The notes under the pieces are model-generated. The model searched no databases. It was not told where the DNA came from and saw only the letters and a list, made by a program, of their open reading frames with translations. A program made the translations under genes and the position numbers. Below are positions 1-9,826 of a DNA stretch of 64,000 nt, one piece after another (within the stretch, counting starts at the first letter, position 1; each line of letters opens with the position of its first letter). Where the stretch lies: contig JADCLS010000011.1 in NCBI GenBank assembly GCA_026702845.1, positions 62,001-126,000 of the forward strand, in the 5' to 3' direction. Source of the DNA: Candidatus Heimdallarchaeota archaeon. Lineage in GTDB: Archaea > Asgardarchaeota > Heimdallarchaeia > Heimdallarchaeales > Kariarchaeaceae.

Positions 1-1
1 T

Positions 2-811
2 GTATTTGCAGAATATGGAACAACCAACTCCACATTTAGGAATTCAATGTGGTTAGAATTTGATGGTGATTCTTGGATTTTCAATGAAACTATCCCATCC
101 AGTTGGCCAGTATCCTTACAATTACGTACATTAACTGTAAAGGATGATAATTATAATGAGTGGGTTTATACTCATGAAAAAGATTTCAATGCAACCTTTG
201 AAAGGACACTATATACTTATGATGCACCAGATAGTGATGCACCAAAAATAGATAATATAATCTTAAATTCAACAAGTATGAACTTTTTAGACAGTATTGA
301 AGTTCAAGCATTTATGTCTGATAAAGCAGAGATATATTCTTATTATCCACCCTTTCCGATGCAATATATCGAATTTGCAGCTAATAATGATATTTTTTCT
401 TATTATCGACAACTAGAGGATCCTATAATTGATAATCATGAATATATTGGAATGAAAAATTCCTTCTCATTGTTGGACATTCTAATAAGATCAAATTGGA
501 GCGAGGAGGTGTTCATATCTAGTTTTAGTGTAGAAGATAGCCTAAGGAATGAAGCAATAAGAACCAATGGTTCAGATTTCATATCTCCTATCATAAGTAT
601 TCAATATCCAACATCTTGGTATACTGAAATTTCAGAACAAACAAGTACAAATGACATTAGCAATACAGGAATTAGCTCAACACTAGTCATAACTACAACG
701 ATTATCTCTTCTCAGACTAGCAAATATACAAGTGGTTTCAAAATATTACCAAGTATATTTTGTTTCACTTTCTCAATAATTATCTTAAGAAAGAGAAAGA
801 TGCAATTATGA
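2..811 (+). CDS. Surface/secreted protein, C-terminal part (cut by window edge)
   Basis: The frame is open to the left edge, so the true start lies outside and the first ATG at 47 is internal. The visible part is rich in aromatic, Asp, Asn and Ser residues, as in extracellular beta-rich proteins. A Ser/Thr/Ile linker at about 620-730 is followed by Ser-Gly-Phe, a hydrophobic stretch and a basic RKRK tail ending at 811. That tail fits a C-terminal membrane anchor or sorting-type signal. No catalytic domain is recognised. Two other exported proteins here (the M14 peptidase ending at 2317 and the protein ending at 31627) have comparable tails. Confidence 0.6.
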   Translation, partial: VFAEYGTTNSTFRNSMWLEFDGDSWIFNETIPSSWPVSLQLRTLTVKDDNYNEWVYTHEKDFNATFERTLYTYDAPDSDAPKIDNIILNSTSMNFLDSIEVQAFMSDKAEIYSYYPPFPMQYIEFAANNDIFSYYRQLEDPIIDNHEYIGMKNSFSLLDILIRSNWSEEVFISSFSVEDSLRNEAIRTNGSDFISPIISIQYPTSWYTEISEQTSTNDISNTGISSTLVITTTIISSQTSKYTSGFKILPSIFCFTFSIIILRKRKMQL

Positions 812-1033
812 AACAAATCTAATTAAGCTTCATAACAATTGCACTCAAAATGCAATAGAATGAGCCTTTTTCGCCACCCATAAGCAAATAAAAATTTGAT
901 TTCGACAAACCATAATAATTAATTCACTGGATTCATCTCAAAATGACTACTCATATTACCAATTGATATAGACAATGCGATCAGAGCTGCTATTAGCCCT
1001 TTTTTATTGAGGTTCCCTATCCATTATCACTAT

Positions 1034-1750
1034 TCATCCCATCCATAAGCCACCATTCACATGAATGGAGGATCCAGTAATGTAACTAGATTTATCAGAA
1101 ATCAGAAACTCCACAACATCTGCTATTTCACTTGGTTGACCCATCCTAGCAAGTGGAATCTGGTTGACGATACTTTGGATACCCTTTACAGGAATTTTGT
1201 CAGTCATAGGAGTTTGGATAAAGCCAGGGAGAATACAATTTACTCTAATATTCTGTTTTGCATATTCACGAGCTGCAACTTTAGAGATACCCTCCACTCC
1301 AGCTTTGGAGGCCACATAGTTCACCTGGCCAAAGTTGCCAAATTTGGACACAACAGATCCAATAGTGACAATTGAACCACCTTGTAGTAATGGACCCACA
1401 TGCTTGATCATTAGATAGGTTCCCTTTAGATTGATGTCAAGTACTGTATCCCACTCCTCCATACTGATCTTTTTTATAGTACGATCTCTGGTTATTCCTG
1501 CCATGGTGACCAAACCATACAAACCCTTTGTCATTTGAATTTCCTTGACTAAAGAAAATATTGATTGCTCATCAGCTACATTAATTCTTAATGCTTTTAC
1601 TTCAATATCATAAGAACCCAGCTCTTCTGCAAGGTTTTTTGGTTCAAATATATCTGTAATAATTAAATCATAGCCAGATTTTGCCAGTCGATGAGCAGTA
1701 GCTGAACCTAGACCTCCAGCTGCTCCTGTAAGTATAACGGTTTTTCTCAT
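1034..1750 (-). CDS. Short-chain dehydrogenase/reductase, FabG-like
   Basis: A 238-residue classical SDR, the usual length for 3-oxoacyl-[ACP] reductase-type enzymes using NAD(P)H. The N-terminus has the dinucleotide-binding TGAAGGLG motif (residues 8-15). The usual NNAG is changed to TMAG. The catalytic Ser lies in TIGSV and the Tyr/Lys pair in YVASK. The C-terminal PGFIQTPM and the final GSSIHVNGG are typical of FabG-like SDRs. The substrate cannot be read from sequence: acyl-thioester, polyol and sugar substrates are all possible. It is monocistronic, with no fatty-acid synthesis genes beside it. Confidence 0.85.
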   Translation of the reverse strand: MRKTVILTGAAGGLGSATAHRLAKSGYDLIITDIFEPKNLAEELGSYDIEVKALRINVADEQSIFSLVKEIQMTKGLYGLVTMAGITRDRTIKKISMEEWDTVLDINLKGTYLMIKHVGPLLQGGSIVTIGSVVSKFGNFGQVNYVASKAGVEGISKVAAREYAKQNIRVNCILPGFIQTPMTDKIPVKGIQSIVNQIPLARMGQPSEIADVVEFLISDKSSYITGSSIHVNGGLWMG

Positions 1751-1931
1751 AATTAGCTTCTGAAATGATCACAATATATGTGTTAGGCAGAAATTACTGA
1801 TAAAAGATAATTTTTCATAATTAGCCATATTGATAAGTAAGCGAATTTTAGCAATTAAAACACATCTGATATGTATTTTTCTCATGATGAACAAAGAATT
1901 TTTAAAAAAACTATCATGATAATCCAAAAAT

Positions 1932-2336
1932 ATGGAGTTATCCACCTCCCTTTTTTTCATCCTAGGAGTGAGACTAGGCTACCTAAATAAGCTTGTAGAT
2001 AATGCTACCTTAAGCAAACGAGATTCACGTATTAGACTTAATGTAGTTGAATTATTAACCTTATTAGAAGATCTTTCTGACTTATTAGATGGAATCGAAG
2101 CTCTGGAGGATACAAATGAGGAGATACTTGATTTAATGAATTATCTTAACTCTAAACACAAAATTGCAGAAAATGAGAACAAGGAATATACTGGGCGAAT
2201 TGTGGGTGGATTTAAATCGAAACTCAATGAAGCAAATATTCATAGAAAGAAAATATCCCATGAGAAAGCAGAAGAAATAAAGATTTCAGTTAATTTATGG
2301 ATAGACAGAGTGAAAATTATTTCAAAAACCGTTTAG
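1932..2336 (+). CDS. Hypothetical small helical protein
   Basis: 134 residues, not recognised. It is largely alpha-helical, with Leu/Glu/Asp-rich segments (residues 40-75) and a basic C-terminal half that could form a coiled coil. It converges on the M14 peptidase gene and overlaps its end by 20 bases. The composition (acidic middle, basic end, few rare residues) looks coding, but no homologous family could be named. The start is uncertain: an in-frame later start would remove the hydrophobic first 15 residues. Confidence 0.45.
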   Translation: MELSTSLFFILGVRLGYLNKLVDNATLSKRDSRIRLNVVELLTLLEDLSDLLDGIEALEDTNEEILDLMNYLNSKHKIAENENKEYTGRIVGGFKSKLNEANIHRKKISHEKAEEIKISVNLWIDRVKIISKTV

Positions 2337-3870
2337 AACGAACTATTGGGATTAATAATACTGCTACGAGGAATGATAGGTTGTGAGGAGTTTCAACCGT
2401 AGTACTTTTCTCCAGAACATAGTACCCTGTAAAATCATTTCCAATAGTAATTGTTTCAGAATCTGATTCTAAAGATATAGTCCCTATTGTACCAGCTTGA
2501 ATTATATCGAAATATTCAGCAGCATTTTTATGATAGATTGGGTCTATAGTTGATATCCTTGGGCTAAGATTTGTGATACTCAGTAATCCTGTATTCTCTG
2601 ATACGATATCTAATCGTGGTGTCAACTCCAAGATGTACAACAGGGCATCCCTTATAGTTTGATAATGCAGATCCAGAAATTTGCTATCTGGTGCGAAATA
2701 TCCGTAGATCTCAGTCCATTCCTCAATATAGTGGGTATCATTATCCTCTTTTACTACAAATGCAGTATTTGCTACTGAAGATGCATTTCGATACACTTCA
2801 AAGGTTATGGGTACTAGTGTTCGACGTTCGATATACATCCAAGATTCCCAGTGACCAGGACCATAGGTATGATATTTTGGAATATTATTGGGATCTTGAT
2901 AGTTCGGAGGTAACATTGACCATAAATCTGATCCAATACTATTGTATAATTGAGGTTCTGGCCAATAACCATAATTTACGGGAAAATATGTTGCATTAAT
3001 TCCCGAATGCAAAGAATAAGCCATGGCAAAATAATGTTGCATGGCAAAGTCTCTAAAAGCCTGAGTTTCTGGTTCAGAGAAAGCATCAGGACCAGCATAC
3101 ACCTGTGATTGAGTATCTACCAATTCTCCATAATCTCTATCCACAGGATAATTTCGGTTAAGATCGGTAAAACCAGGATGATCCTCATTGATCAAACCAT
3201 CCCCATCATTATCTATTCCCTCAAAATATGTACATTCATAACTGGATGGTAGATACTCCTGTGAATCACCCTCTTTCTCATACACATCAAAGCATGAAAT
3301 CTTACCATCACCATTGACATCTTCAGGCCCATCCTCATCAAATTTACCATCTCCATCATTATCATAGGGATGGAGATTCTTTCTCAACCAGTGATTCCCT
3401 TCAATCACCAAATCTAGTGCATCTAAGTTAAGTGCAGGAATAATATATAACTCAACAGAATCAAGATATGATGTTATCTCATCATCAACTCCGTAATTAT
3501 TGATAAGATCTAGAATTAAACGCAGTGAATCTTCAATGGTTATCTGTTCTCTACCATGGTGTTGAGCTACAATCAAAGCCTTAGCTTTTTGATAGTCTTT
3601 CAACTCATTGGTTATTCTGAGTGCATAAATTGGTTTATCTTGGTATGTATTACCAATTACCTCCATATCAACCAAGGGTTCTACTGATTCTATTTGTTTC
3701 AATTCATCATAGACCATTGAGCTATTGTGATAGCCAGAATAGAGCAGTGATAGATTATCCCAGTCTCTAATTAGCTCCGGATATGGTTTCAAATCCCAAG
3801 AAGTGGTTTGAGCAGATACGGGGAATAAACTACAGAGCAAGACAATTATCAGTAATTTACTGAACTTCAT
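2317..3870 (-). CDS. Secreted M14-family zinc carboxypeptidase
   Basis: A 517-residue exported peptidase that removes C-terminal residues from peptides outside the cell. It has a signal peptide (residues 1-20, cleavage probably after VSA). Zinc ligands are the HxxE motif H105-x-x-E108 and H288 in LHSG. The substrate-binding DLNRN is at 236-240 and the probable catalytic Glu is E358 in TFEVY. An insertion at about 168-232 holds three DxDGDG/DxNGDG calcium-binding-like loops (NDGDG at 171 and 221, VNGDG at 185), unusual inside the catalytic domain. A small C-terminal beta region and a hydrophobic stretch with a basic tail (VRSKRFLK) suggest membrane anchoring. Confidence 0.9.
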   Translation of the reverse strand: MKFSKLLIIVLLCSLFPVSAQTTSWDLKPYPELIRDWDNLSLLYSGYHNSSMVYDELKQIESVEPLVDMEVIGNTYQDKPIYALRITNELKDYQKAKALIVAQHHGREQITIEDSLRLILDLINNYGVDDEITSYLDSVELYIIPALNLDALDLVIEGNHWLRKNLHPYDNDGDGKFDEDGPEDVNGDGKISCFDVYEKEGDSQEYLPSSYECTYFEGIDNDGDGLINEDHPGFTDLNRNYPVDRDYGELVDTQSQVYAGPDAFSEPETQAFRDFAMQHYFAMAYSLHSGINATYFPVNYGYWPEPQLYNSIGSDLWSMLPPNYQDPNNIPKYHTYGPGHWESWMYIERRTLVPITFEVYRNASSVANTAFVVKEDNDTHYIEEWTEIYGYFAPDSKFLDLHYQTIRDALLYILELTPRLDIVSENTGLLSITNLSPRISTIDPIYHKNAAEYFDIIQAGTIGTISLESDSETITIGNDFTGYYVLEKSTTVETPHNLSFLVAVLLIPIVRSKRFLK

Positions 3871-3918
3871 AGAGAATCTGTACTTCAGAGATTAATATAT
3901 GTTTGTGTTGGGATGATT

Positions 3919-4443
3919 CTAGATAAATGCTTTTGCTATATGATACTCCTGTCGTGTGTGATCTCGTAGTTTTACTTTGCGTAACTGATAGATACTAGTT
4001 TCTGGATAAAACTTTACCGTCCTGCTCCATCTACCAAGAACATCCTCGGCAACAACTTTGATTCTATGTATTTCCAACTGTCGTTTTACCTCTTGATAAT
4101 TTCTCTCTCCTAGATAAGGTAGACTTTTATCAATCTTGATATTAAATACCTGAGCTCCACCTGCCAATTTTGCCTTGAGTTTGACTGCACCCATCTCTTT
4201 GAGTTTCTCAATCATTATTGGTACTGCGACATCCGCATATCTCCCAGGAGTCTCTTCTAATCGACGAGGGGCATTACGCATGGCTTCATCTATCAAAGGT
4301 AGGCTCACATGACCTAGTGAAGCCACCTTGATGAGAGGATCATAAATTACCACACCTATACATGATCCAAGTGCCAGTGCGGAGAGAATATCAGGTGGTT
4401 TACCATAAACAATCTCACCGATTCCTGCCTTACGTTCTACCAA
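3919..4443 (-). CDS. CheD-family protein glutamine deamidase homologue
   Basis: 174 residues matching CheD, which deamidates glutamines of chemoreceptors. The catalytic Cys is in LGSCI (about residue 28) and the His in GHVSLP (about 45); the KLAGGAQVF segment near residue 95 is also typical of the family. The start is TTG. No che, receptor or archaellum gene is nearby, so the target is unknown. A second, divergent CheD homologue lies at 29257-29751. The upstream gene is divergent (Nudix at 4547), leaving a region with a tttatatat promoter-like element near 4465. Confidence 0.85.
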   Translation of the reverse strand: MVERKAGIGEIVYGKPPDILSALALGSCIGVVIYDPLIKVASLGHVSLPLIDEAMRNAPRRLEETPGRYADVAVPIMIEKLKEMGAVKLKAKLAGGAQVFNIKIDKSLPYLGERNYQEVKRQLEIHRIKVVAEDVLGRWSRTVKFYPETSIYQLRKVKLRDHTRQEYHIAKAFI

Positions 4444-4546
4444 GTATGAATATTAAATCATTTTATTTTATATATCTTTAGGATAGTGACTTGATCATTA
4501 TTATCTCGAACCTAAAAGTTAATCAAATATCAACTTTTCATCTCAT

Positions 4547-5275
4547 TTGTCAAGAATGAATGACTATACTGCCAACTTACAACATATAAAAAATCGATTT
4601 TCAAGTATAGATCATTTCTTTGATTATGTAACACTCATTCTGGATGAACGAGAAGAACAGCTTATTTCAAATAAACGTAGAGAGAATCTCAAATCAACTC
4701 CTTCTGCAGTCTTATTCAACCTCTTCTACCCTAAATCAATGATAGAATTCGAACCTGAATATATTTACTTACTTTTAGAGAAAAGGTCCAACCATTTGCG
4801 AAAGAATCCTGGAGATATGGCTTTTCCAGGAGGGATATCTGAACCTAATGAGACACTATTTGATACAGCTACTCGTGAGGCCGAAGAAGAAGTGGGATTG
4901 GAACCTGAAAATGTACAATTTATCGGCTTACAAGATGAGTATGTTTCATCTTCAGGATACATCGTTCGAGCAGTGGTGACAAAAACCCCTGTTGATGTGG
5001 ACAAAGAGGGGATGGAAACTTTTTTGCTCAATCAATATTATCCCAGAACAGAGGAAACAGATTGTACTGTTGTCATCCCACTAAGTCATTTTTTTAATAC
5101 TGCAAATTATACCAGTGCATTCTATAATTTTGGTGATCGGAAAGGCTATTTACGGTGGTTTCATCTATTACCATACTGTCAAACATCGATTTGGGGCCTC
5201 ACTGCCACAATGATTCGCCGGTTCTTGGATCTTATCTTTCATGAACATTTACTTGGCGATGAGCCAATGCCTTAA
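4547..5275 (+). CDS. Nudix hydrolase, CoA pyrophosphatase (NudL)-like
   Basis: 242 residues. A complete Nudix box lies at residues 95-117 (G-x5-E-x7-REAEEEVG), which binds Mg2+ and cleaves a nucleoside diphosphate linked to another moiety. The preceding segment (LLLEKRS..LRKNPGDMAFPGG) matches the UPF0035 signature of the CoA/acyl-CoA diphosphatase subgroup. The N-terminal 60 residues are an extension of unclear role. The frame opens with TTG at 4547; the ATG at 4556 (residue 4) is an equally good start. Confidence 0.8.
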   Translation: MSRMNDYTANLQHIKNRFSSIDHFFDYVTLILDEREEQLISNKRRENLKSTPSAVLFNLFYPKSMIEFEPEYIYLLLEKRSNHLRKNPGDMAFPGGISEPNETLFDTATREAEEEVGLEPENVQFIGLQDEYVSSSGYIVRAVVTKTPVDVDKEGMETFLLNQYYPRTEETDCTVVIPLSHFFNTANYTSAFYNFGDRKGYLRWFHLLPYCQTSIWGLTATMIRRFLDLIFHEHLLGDEPMP

Positions 5276-5353
5276 CTGAACAATTCATTTTTTAGCAGCA
5301 ATATTCAGCCTTTATTGGGCTGTATTTATAATAATCAAATTAGTTGTGAGTAT

Positions 5354-5800
5354 ATGAATTCTCAACCTATCAAAGAATCAACAAGGAACATATTGCGCAT
5401 AGCATCAGGATTAATGGTACTTGCATTCGTGCTACCAGCAATTAAAGTGAGTTTCTGGAACATATATTTTTTTGATTTTCTCAATCTATTTGGATTATTA
5501 ATATTCGTTGCTGCCCCATCACTATGCTGGGCAGCCGCATCTGGAAATAAATCTACTAGACTGTCAAGGTTGTATGCACTAAGCTCAATCATTCCTCTAC
5601 TTGTGGTTTCAATAATAAATTATGTCACCATGGAAGATTTGACTGGAGGATCGGATTATTATCCTGTAGAAATTGGATTTGGGCAGAAAGTACTTTTCTT
5701 CTCGATTCTTATCGTCATCATCGGTAGTGTTGAAACATGGAAGACATTGGAAAAATCTGAAAAATCGTCTCAAGTTGGAATACAACGAAAATTATACTAA
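5354..5800 (+). CDS. Hypothetical four-helix membrane protein
   Basis: About 148 residues with four hydrophobic segments separated by short polar loops (roughly 5393-5450, 5466-5535, 5570-5625 and 5680-5740). The loop between helices 3 and 4 is acidic (MEDLTGGSDYYP), and the C-terminus is charged and probably cytoplasmic. I prefer the ATG at 5354, preceded by gtgag, over an upstream in-frame ATG at 5315 that would add 13 polar residues. No family recognised. It follows the Nudix gene on the same strand after about 80 bases. Confidence 0.55.
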   Translation: MNSQPIKESTRNILRIASGLMVLAFVLPAIKVSFWNIYFFDFLNLFGLLIFVAAPSLCWAAASGNKSTRLSRLYALSSIIPLLVVSIINYVTMEDLTGGSDYYPVEIGFGQKVLFFSILIVIIGSVETWKTLEKSEKSSQVGIQRKLY

Positions 5801-5965
5801 TTGGTTGCGATCTGAGCAAACAATCGGAAGGTCTGAAATCCAACACTAGTCAAAAAAACTCCAAATAAAGCAAAATATCATCAAAGTAAAAAAAGAAATG
5901 AATATTCCATAGTGATTTACTTCACTTCGATTGAATCAAACAATTCAATATAGGTTGAACGTTGG

Positions 5966-5975
5966 TATTTAAAAA
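5966..5975 (+). promoter_or_regulatory. Putative TATA box for tldD-tldE
   Basis: TATTTAAAAA centred about 37 bases before the tldD ATG at 6008. With the usual archaeal spacing (about 26 bases from TATA centre to transcription start) the transcript would have a leader of roughly ten bases. Confidence 0.4.
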
Positions 5976-6007
5976 CTACGTAAAGTAATAACCATCACCG
6001 ATTACCT

Positions 6008-7432
6008 ATGTTCGATGATTTAAACAAGATTGTTGAGAAAACCACAGCTGCAGGTGCATCATTTGTTAACGCACGTTACGATGACCTCACCTTACGTACA
6101 GCAGTTAAAGACAACGGTCGACTAAATAATTTCAAGACCATGCGTCGAGCTGGTGCAGGATTCCATGTTTTTTACAATGGAGCCCCAGGTTATGCATTTA
6201 CTGCAGATATATCCATGGAAGCAATGGAACGTGCTGCAATGGACGCACTGGGAATTGCCAAAGCATCTGCTCCAGTGACATTACTCAAATCTGAGATTGA
6301 GGCGACATCCTCGATCAAGAAACTTGAGGTGAAACCTGATATCAAGAAAAAACCCTGGGAGCTAGAGACCAAGGAACGTTTGGAATACTTGGAACGTATG
6401 GAAGCAGCAGCCAAGGATAATATTGAAAAAATTTCAAGCCTCATGGTTCTCTATGGAGAACTTAGTGGTAAGAAATATTTCGTGAATTCAGAGGGATCCG
6501 AAATCTCTTGGTATCCAAGTGTGATCGATCTAAGAACTATGGTTGCTACCAAGACCCCAAGTGGTGATCTCGTAAGTGCCGGTGATGGAAATGGAGGTTC
6601 TGCTGGAATGGAACTCTATGATTTCGAGGGAAAGACACCAGAAGATATGGGCAAGAATGCTGCATTATGGGCCAAGGAACTTATTGATGCAAAATCAGCC
6701 CCTGCTGGAGAGTTTGCTGCCTTAACTGATAATAGTTTATCTGGTGTTTTGGCACATGAATCTTTTGGACATCTAACTGAGGGTGATTTTATTGCCACCA
6801 AAGGCAGTCCTATTCATGATCGAATTGGAGAATCACTTGGTTCGGAACATGTATCAATGTATGATGAGGGGGTAATGGAATTCTCCAAGGATGTAAATGG
6901 TTTCTTCTTACCCTATGATGATGAGGGAATGGAAACAAAGAAGATCACTCTTCTTGATAAGGGTGTACTCAAGGGATTCCTCAACTCCAGAGCTACAGCA
7001 CCTCATTCAGACGGTGTTGTTTCAGGAAATGCCCGTGCAATTAACTATACATTCAATCCCATTCCACGAATGCGTAATACTTATGTCTCAGCTGGAGAAT
7101 TGACAGAAGACGAAGCTATTGAGATGATGGGTACTGGTATCTATGCACTGGGCACCTCTGGTGGCCAAGTTACGGGCGATGGTACTTTTCTCTTCAAAGC
7201 AACACGTGGTTACTTCGTAGAGAATGGTGAGAAGAAGTATCCTATTAAGGATGTCACCCTAACAGGGAATATCCTAAATCTATTACATGGAATTGAGGGT
7301 GCAACCAAAGATTTCGAGTTACATTCAGGTTACTTTGGTGGTTGTGGTAAAGGTGGACAGTTCCCCTTACCTGTTGGTCTTGGAGGTCCAAAAGTCCTCT
7401 TCAACAAAGTAAGATTCGGAGGAGAGAACTGA
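6008..7432 (+). CDS. tldD: TldD metalloprotease subunit
   Basis: 474 residues, the normal length for TldD, the catalytic subunit of the heterodimeric TldD/TldE zinc protease that degrades unfolded peptides and processes some modified peptides. The HExxxH zinc motif is HESFGH at residues 250-255. The third expected ligand, a Cys, lies in GGCGKGG near residue 449. TldE follows immediately, with TGA and ATG overlapping by one base (TGATG at 7430-7434) and a GGAGGAGAG ribosome-binding site inside the end of tldD. This implies translational coupling and equimolar subunits. Confidence 0.93.
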   Translation: MFDDLNKIVEKTTAAGASFVNARYDDLTLRTAVKDNGRLNNFKTMRRAGAGFHVFYNGAPGYAFTADISMEAMERAAMDALGIAKASAPVTLLKSEIEATSSIKKLEVKPDIKKKPWELETKERLEYLERMEAAAKDNIEKISSLMVLYGELSGKKYFVNSEGSEISWYPSVIDLRTMVATKTPSGDLVSAGDGNGGSAGMELYDFEGKTPEDMGKNAALWAKELIDAKSAPAGEFAALTDNSLSGVLAHESFGHLTEGDFIATKGSPIHDRIGESLGSEHVSMYDEGVMEFSKDVNGFFLPYDDEGMETKKITLLDKGVLKGFLNSRATAPHSDGVVSGNARAINYTFNPIPRMRNTYVSAGELTEDEAIEMMGTGIYALGTSGGQVTGDGTFLFKATRGYFVENGEKKYPIKDVTLTGNILNLLHGIEGATKDFELHSGYFGGCGKGGQFPLPVGLGGPKVLFNKVRFGGEN

Positions 7433-8817
7433 TGAGTGAGAAAGTAATTTTTGATAGTCTATCTGATGACCTCATGGCCATTGTAGATAGAGGATTAAAA
7501 TATGCCAAAGATCATTATGCTGATTTTGAACATGAACTCTATGTCGTTAATTCCAAGTCACTCAATATCTCCATTAATGCTGGTATGACCAATGCAATCA
7601 AAGGTGGTGCAGTAGGTATTGGAGTACGATCAGTTTCTGATCAGAAAGTGGGATTTTCCTCTTCATCAGGAATTGAAGACGAAAATGTGAATTTTGCCAT
7701 AGATAATGCAGTAGCGTTGAGCAAATCGCTAGATCAAGTAGATGATCGTTGGAAGACTTTTGTAGACAACAAGAATATCGGCAAAGATGGTAAGCTGTAT
7801 GATGATGTTCTGGAATTTACTGCAGAAGAGGCAGTTAAAGGTGCTAACTCAATATTTGAGGAGGCCAAGGCTGTCGATGCTCAGAAAATAATTTCTGTTT
7901 CAGGTAATGTGAATGTGCAGTACGGTGGTTTTGCTGTTGGTAATACCCTTGGTATAAACAAGGCAACCCGTTTTACAGTAGGTGTTGCTACATCCAGTAC
8001 TACTGCAAAGGCAGGTGATAAAACCAAAGACGCATTTGATTATGTATTTGGTAGAAATGTACCTGACTTTAGTGGAATAGGTACGAAAGGTGCTAAAGAG
8101 GCCATCAAATTACTCGATTCAAAACCTTATGGTAAAACTGGACAGACCACAGTTGTTTATGATAATCTATCTGCTGCTCAGATGATCAACACAGGGCTGG
8201 CCAATTCCATTAATGGTAAATCTGTCCTAGAAGGTCGTTCCGCATGGGCAGATAAGATGGGTGATAAGGTTGGCTTAGAGCTTGTGAATATCTATGATGA
8301 TCCCACCATCCCAGAGGACCCCAATATGCAGGCAATTGATGCTGAGGGATACCCTAAGAAGAAGACTGGAATCATTGAAGGAGGAATCCTTAAATCCTTT
8401 ATCTTCGATCAGTATAATGCACTTGCACATGGCAGTGAAAACACTGGTAATGCAAATAGAGGTGGTCAGCAAAGCTACGAAGCCATGCCTTCCATCAGCA
8501 CTTCAACACTGAATATGATGCCTGGATCTAAGGATCTTGATAGTATTGTTTCTGAGGCAGGAGATGGCATCTATGTCACTGGATTTTTGATGGGTATTGG
8601 TCATTCAAATCTCATCTCGGGTGACTTTTCAATAGTATCTCCCACTGCATATCTCATTGAAAATGGTGAAATTAAGAATCCTATAGATTCTGTTACCATT
8701 GCAGGTAATCTGTACAAATCATTCAATCAGGTTGTGGATCTTACGAATGATGCTGAACTCACATTTATGGGTAAGATTCCAAAGATTGCTTATGAAGGCT
8801 TTACAGTATCAGGTTAA
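7432..8817 (+). CDS. tldE: TldE/PmbA protease partner subunit
   Basis: 461 residues homologous to TldD but without the HExxxH motif, as in TldE/PmbA. This subunit shapes the internal chamber of the TldD/E heterodimer. Family features include GAVGIGVR near residue 60 and the C-terminal GDFSIVSPTAYLIENGEI block. It is translationally coupled to tldD (see that entry). Confidence 0.92.
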   Translation: MSEKVIFDSLSDDLMAIVDRGLKYAKDHYADFEHELYVVNSKSLNISINAGMTNAIKGGAVGIGVRSVSDQKVGFSSSSGIEDENVNFAIDNAVALSKSLDQVDDRWKTFVDNKNIGKDGKLYDDVLEFTAEEAVKGANSIFEEAKAVDAQKIISVSGNVNVQYGGFAVGNTLGINKATRFTVGVATSSTTAKAGDKTKDAFDYVFGRNVPDFSGIGTKGAKEAIKLLDSKPYGKTGQTTVVYDNLSAAQMINTGLANSINGKSVLEGRSAWADKMGDKVGLELVNIYDDPTIPEDPNMQAIDAEGYPKKKTGIIEGGILKSFIFDQYNALAHGSENTGNANRGGQQSYEAMPSISTSTLNMMPGSKDLDSIVSEAGDGIYVTGFLMGIGHSNLISGDFSIVSPTAYLIENGEIKNPIDSVTIAGNLYKSFNQVVDLTNDAELTFMGKIPKIAYEGFTVSG

Positions 8818-8859
8818 TTGAAACGTTAAAATCTATTACTCAATAATATTCAAATCAAA

Positions 8860-9084
8860 TTATCCAACCTCAAAACGACTAACTAGTAATGCTTCAGTCG
8901 AGTTGGAATTATAACACTCTGTACAGACATTCACCTCGTTATCAGGATTTTCATTATTAGTAATTTTCAGCATGGCAAAGTTATCATTACATTTTTCACA
9001 CTTAATTTTCTTAGCTCTTCTAAACCACCAAAAGGATTGTAAATTGGATTCCAAATAAGTGATTGTATAGTTAGTAGATGGCAA
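8860..9084 (-). CDS. Small CxxC...CxxC zinc-ribbon protein
   Basis: 74 residues with CEKC at 29-32 and CTEC at 54-57, a spacing that suits a single zinc ribbon. An aromatic/basic stretch (FWWFRRAKK) precedes it. It converges on tldE. Role unknown; small zinc ribbons of this sort are common in Asgard and other archaea. The start is ATG at 9084; no strong Shine-Dalgarno is visible. Confidence 0.55.
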   Translation of the reverse strand: MPSTNYTITYLESNLQSFWWFRRAKKIKCEKCNDNFAMLKITNNENPDNEVNVCTECYNSNSTEALLVSRFEVG

Positions 9085-9286
9085 TATTTTGTGAATGTAA
9101 TCTTATGTATATAGTTTATTTGGATAACACACTATAAAATGAACTCAATTTATTGATAAAAATACCTTTGATGTTATGAAATTAAATTATGAGTAAAATT
9201 TGACTCCCCAATTTTGCGTTCTTTAATGACTAAATTTTCTTCTATTAATAAGAATCAATTTATGTATGCAACTATGACCTAACAAA

Positions 9287-9766
9287 ATGAAAAATACTAC
9301 TCAAAATAGAGTAAAGTTAATTTCTGAAGCTATAGGATTGATCTGGTTTTTTATAATTTTATTTCTTCCATTCAGCATTAGAACTAGATATAACACAAAT
9401 GTAGCTGAAATTATTCCCGAAGATGCACAGATAATCGATACATATACACATTACTTGTATATGGATTTAACTGATTTTAATATTCTTACTTTTATGCTTT
9501 ACATCATTCTATTCTTATTGATAGTTATGTTTTTACTGTTCTTAGACTCAAATGAGAAGAAACTTGAGGGCCCATATTACTCAAATTCAGCCATCTTGAT
9601 AATGAAAATACCCGTTATTTTATTCGTGATGGGAATTTTTGTGTTAGCTAAATTCCATTGGCAATCCTATACTGAAATTTGGGATTATGGACAAGGAAGG
9701 GAGAGTCTACCATTTTTTTCACTTTATCAATTATTATTGCTAGTTAATCATATTAGATCAAATTAA
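9287..9766 (+). CDS. Hypothetical membrane protein
   Basis: 159 residues with three clear transmembrane segments (about residues 10-30, 60-85 and 100-122) and a possible fourth at the C-terminus. A polar loop between helices 1 and 2 contains the acidic PEDAQIIDTYTHY. No family recognised. The 200 bases before it hold no gene. Confidence 0.5.
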   Translation: MKNTTQNRVKLISEAIGLIWFFIILFLPFSIRTRYNTNVAEIIPEDAQIIDTYTHYLYMDLTDFNILTFMLYIILFLLIVMFLLFLDSNEKKLEGPYYSNSAILIMKIPVILFVMGIFVLAKFHWQSYTEIWDYGQGRESLPFFSLYQLLLLVNHIRSN

Positions 9767-9826
9767 TTGTGTTTCCGAAATAAGTTAATCATTGCTTTCT
9801 CCAAGGGTTAAATCACAGATTGTTAT

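Noticed and set aside
912..1030. Short minus-strand frame with a hydrophobic stretch (ALIALSISIG) before the SDR gene end
   Set aside because: No ATG, GTG or suitable TTG near its beginning, and an in-frame stop lies directly upstream.
1769..1960. 63-codon minus-strand frame
   Set aside because: It overlaps the start of a better plus-strand gene at 1932 and the composition is that of random A+T-rich DNA.
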